Shown one piece after another: positions 14,950-16,300 of a DNA stretch of 16,300 nucleotides (within the stretch, counting starts at the first letter, position 1; every line of letters begins with the position of its first letter). Source of the stretch: Candidatus Eisenbergiella stercorigallinarum (lineage in GTDB: Bacteria > Bacillota > Clostridia > Lachnospirales > Lachnospiraceae); NCBI GenBank assembly GCA_019120525.1, contig DWUW01000155.1:1-16300 (forward strand), written 5' to 3'. Both the position numbers and the translations under genes were made by a program. Below the pieces are notes generated by a model. That model was not told the origin of the DNA. It did no database searches and worked only from the letters and a program-made list of their open reading frames with translations.

Positions 14950-15606
14950 ATGGAAGAGATGCTGGTCACCCAGGCTCTGGACGAAAGGGATCTGCTGGTG
15001 AAGAAGATCAATGATAAGATACAGAAGGCAAGTTTCGTGGATACGATGAAGCATAATCAGGATAAGGTATTTGCGAATCAGACCGGGAAAGATGTCTATG
15101 TGGGACAGGCGGAGTCTGCCTATCAGCAGATCACGGATCTGATCGCAAGATACCAGAAAATCGATGCTGCCATCACGGAATCCAACGCGAAGACATGGAT
15201 CGAGACCGTTTACGGGAGCTATACGGTAGCCGCAGCGATCTCTCTGAGAAGCCGTCTGCGCGGAGCGGGAACCTATGGGGATGAAGCGGATTTTGAGGGA
15301 CGGCTTTCCAGGAAGATGGAAGAAGAATATCAGTCCAGGATCCAGTTTATGGATCAGAAGAACCGTCAGCTCCAGACGACTGCGGAAGAGATGAGGCTGA
15401 GCATTCTGGGACGGGAAAACAAGAGCAGAGAAGAGAAGCCGCTGGAGGTGGTGGAAGCCTATGTGAGGGAGAATACCACAGAGCTGGTGGATCCTCTCGG
15501 CGTGAAACAGAGGATTTCCGAATTTACCGATAAAAGAGATTCTCTTCTGCGGGAGCTGGACACCAGGATCAAGGTGTCCAATGCGACCACCACGATCCGT
15601 ATCTGA
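14950..15606 (+). CDS. Helical protein resembling the DIP1984/DUF6847 group
   Basis: This 218-residue, highly charged protein is predicted almost entirely alpha-helical with coiled-coil stretches (about 1-30, 55-80, 115-155 and 183-210). Its N-terminal ERDLLVKKINDKI, middle IDAAITESNAKT and C-terminal ELDTRIKVSNATTTI resemble, in order, segments of DIP1984-like (septicolysin-annotated, DUF6847) proteins. That match is from memory and needs a profile search. The function of that group is not established; the septicolysin name is unsupported here because no signal peptide or pore motif is seen. The start has AAGGAGG 7 nt before the ATG. The 48-nt gap after the radical SAM gene contains a small dyad (14903-14907/14913-14917). 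It is the last gene of the operon and ends ahead of a terminator-like hairpin. Confidence 0.72.
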   Translation: MEEMLVTQALDERDLLVKKINDKIQKASFVDTMKHNQDKVFANQTGKDVYVGQAESAYQQITDLIARYQKIDAAITESNAKTWIETVYGSYTVAAAISLRSRLRGAGTYGDEADFEGRLSRKMEEEYQSRIQFMDQKNRQLQTTAEEMRLSILGRENKSREEKPLEVVEAYVRENTTELVDPLGVKQRISEFTDKRDSLLRELDTRIKVSNATTTIRI

Positions 15607-15645
15607 CAGGAGCTGCCTGCAGTACGAAAGCTTTTAACCTGATTT

Positions 15646-15696
15646 CCCTGTAACAGGGTTACGTTACGAATATGGAAAACAACCGCAAGTTGTTTT
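15646..15696 (+). terminator. Hairpins and likely terminator after the three-gene operon
   Basis: Two hairpins follow the last stop codon. The first is CCCTG-TAA-CAGGG (15646-15658). The second has an 8-bp stem, 15676-15683 with 15689-15696 (AAAACAAC / GTTGTTTT), and a 5-nt loop; it ends in a short U-run. The second is the better terminator candidate, though its stem is AT-rich and the run is only four T. It lies 2 nt before the tRNA-like element. Confidence 0.5.
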
Positions 15697-15698
15697 AA

Positions 15699-15771
15699 AA
15701 AGAAGTAGCTCAGCGGGTAGAGCGTATGGCTGATAACCATATTGTCGGGGGTTCGATTCCTCCCTTCAGAA
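15699..15771 (+). tRNA. tRNA-Ile(GAT)-like element with a defective acceptor stem
   Basis: A cloverleaf can be drawn by eye. The D stem is 15708-15711/15720-15723, with TA before it. The anticodon stem is 15725-15729/15737-15741, with loop CTGATAA giving anticodon GAT. The T arm GGGGG-TTCGATT-CCTCC is 15747-15763. Only four acceptor pairs hold (15702-15705 with 15764-15767); the outer three positions are mismatched (A-A, A-G, A-A), and the discriminator A is followed by CCG, not CCA. It is therefore probably a decayed tRNA or a tRNA-like structure, not a working tRNA-Ile. Intact tRNA-Ile(GAT) in these bacteria usually lies in rRNA operons, which are absent here. Confidence 0.6.
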
Positions 15772-15773
15772 CC

Positions 15774-15965
15774 GGATGTTTTGGGCTTTTGGTTTTGTGT
15801 GACCTCTTACCTGTGAAGGAGAAACGGTTGTGCTCAGAAATGGTGATACAGAAACAACGAACCTTTGCCGCAGGCATGGCAGCATGCCGAAATCCATGAA
15901 GCAGGTCCGGCGGTAAATCAGTTGGCCATAAGCTTTCCTCATGGCTGTATTGCAGGCAGAAAAAA
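15774..15965. other. Non-coding stretch without a recognisable gene
   Basis: Nothing protein-like is recognisable on either strand; open frames are short and broken. A 6-bp hairpin, GGCATG-GCAG-CATGCC (15873-15888), is the main feature. Lower GC than the neighbouring genes and the tRNA-like element next to it fit a decayed or recombined junction. Together with the operon tail at 15607-15773 this leaves about 430 bases with no credible CDS. Confidence 0.5.
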
Positions 15966-15972
15966 TGGATGG

Positions 15973-15990
15973 GGCAGTCTTCGGACTGCC
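15973..15990. terminator. UUCG-type hairpin, probable terminator of the Rpn-like gene
   Basis: A 7-bp perfect stem, GGCAGTC/GACTGCC, is closed by TTCG (CGAA on the other strand). It sits 46 bp past the stop of the minus-strand gene. On the minus strand a T6 run follows after seven bases; on the plus strand only TTATCTATAT follows. Use as a minus-strand terminator is more likely, but it could serve both sides. Confidence 0.55.
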
Positions 15991-16036
15991 TTATCTATAT
16001 CATAACAGTACAGAAGCGCAGGAATTTTCTGCGATA

Positions 16037-16300
16037 TTACCGGGATAAACCGGCATAGTTTTCCAGAACCTGCCGGACATAATCCGTTCTCAGACTGAGC
16101 ATGGCTGCAATTTCCTGATCTGCCTTTCCGTCCAGATGAAGCCGGATGATATCAAGGGCCATCTTGATGCCCTCCTGTCGTCCCTCTTCCCGTCCCAGTT
16201 CAATATTTTCCCGGTCTCTCTGCAATAACGTCATATACTCCACCTCCATTTTCGGATTCTGCTTTACTTCAATTACCTTTCGATGGATCTGCCGGATCAG
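16037..16300 (-). CDS. C-terminal end of an Rpn/PD-(D/E)XK nuclease-like protein (partial)
   Basis: The frame is open to the right edge of the window; 87 residues are visible, so the true start lies outside and the internal ATG at 16249 is not it. The visible part has the tail typical of clostridial Rpn-family or putative-transposase proteins: EVEYMTLLQRDRENIE followed by GREEGRQEGIK and a short helix-turn-helix-like end (DQEIAAMLSLRTDYVRQVLE). In this family the nuclease domain is N-terminal and would be beyond the edge. Rpn proteins are recombination-promoting nucleases related to transposases. Intactness cannot be judged. Confidence 0.65.
   Translation of the reverse strand: MIRQIHRKVIEVKQNPKMEVEYMTLLQRDRENIELGREEGRQEGIKMALDIIRLHLDGKADQEIAAMLSLRTDYVRQVLENYAGLSR

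Noticed and set aside
14311..15054. Minus-strand frame across the radical SAM and next gene
   Set aside because: It spans two plus-strand genes with good starts and family features, and shows no domain itself.
14950..15606. Naming the last operon gene a septicolysin (pore-forming toxin)
   Set aside because: The resemblance is to a group that carries that annotation by transfer only; the protein has no secretion signal, undecapeptide or membrane-inserting segment.

Overview
The window looks like chromosomal DNA of a GC-rich anaerobic Firmicute, most likely a Lachnospiraceae-type Clostridium. Three things point that way: strong AGGAGG-type ribosome binding sites ahead of most genes, the protein families present (an NSS transporter, an FtsX permease with a long coiled-coil insert, a FabT-like MarR regulator, a DUF885 peptidase, TNSSSSSF proteins, Rpn-type nucleases), and compact operons. 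The species cannot be fixed from the sequence alone.

Layout. 1-71: probable tail of an upstream plus-strand gene, followed by a bidirectional terminator. 237-1607 (-): a sodium:neurotransmitter-symporter family transporter. 1608-1866: a divergent control region with two facing-away sigma70-like promoters and a perfect 18-bp inverted repeat placed almost symmetrically between them. 1867-6663 (+): a four-gene operon encoding a membrane-anchored Mrr-like nuclease, an ABC ATPase, a ~1010-residue FtsX-type permease and a MarR regulator. 6509-9644 (-): a membrane diguanylate cyclase followed by a membrane-anchored DUF885 peptidase; the end of the peptidase frame overlaps the end of the MarR gene tail to tail. 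9854-13331 (+): a GNAT acetyltransferase gene overlapping a 994-residue primase-helicase-PLD fusion of the kind described from conflict (TOTE-type) systems. 13439-15606 (+): a three-gene operon with its own good promoter, encoding a small TNSSSSSF protein, a radical SAM/SPASM enzyme with unusual cysteine spacing, and a helical protein resembling the DIP1984/DUF6847 group. 15607-16036: no convincing protein gene; it holds a terminator, a tRNA-Ile(GAT)-like element with a broken acceptor stem, and several hairpins. 16037-16300 (-): the C-terminal end of an Rpn/PD-(D/E)XK nuclease-like gene running off the window.

How the genes may work together. The ABC/FtsX/MarR set reads as a self-regulated envelope export or stress module. 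The cyclase and peptidase share a transcript. The GNAT/primase-helicase pair is a plausible defence or repair unit. The TNSSSSSF-radical SAM-DIP1984-like operon is the best candidate for an undescribed system: a conserved serine-rich N-terminal signature lies next to a SPASM-type maturase, a layout seen in peptide and protein modification pathways. Whether the small protein is the substrate is inference only.
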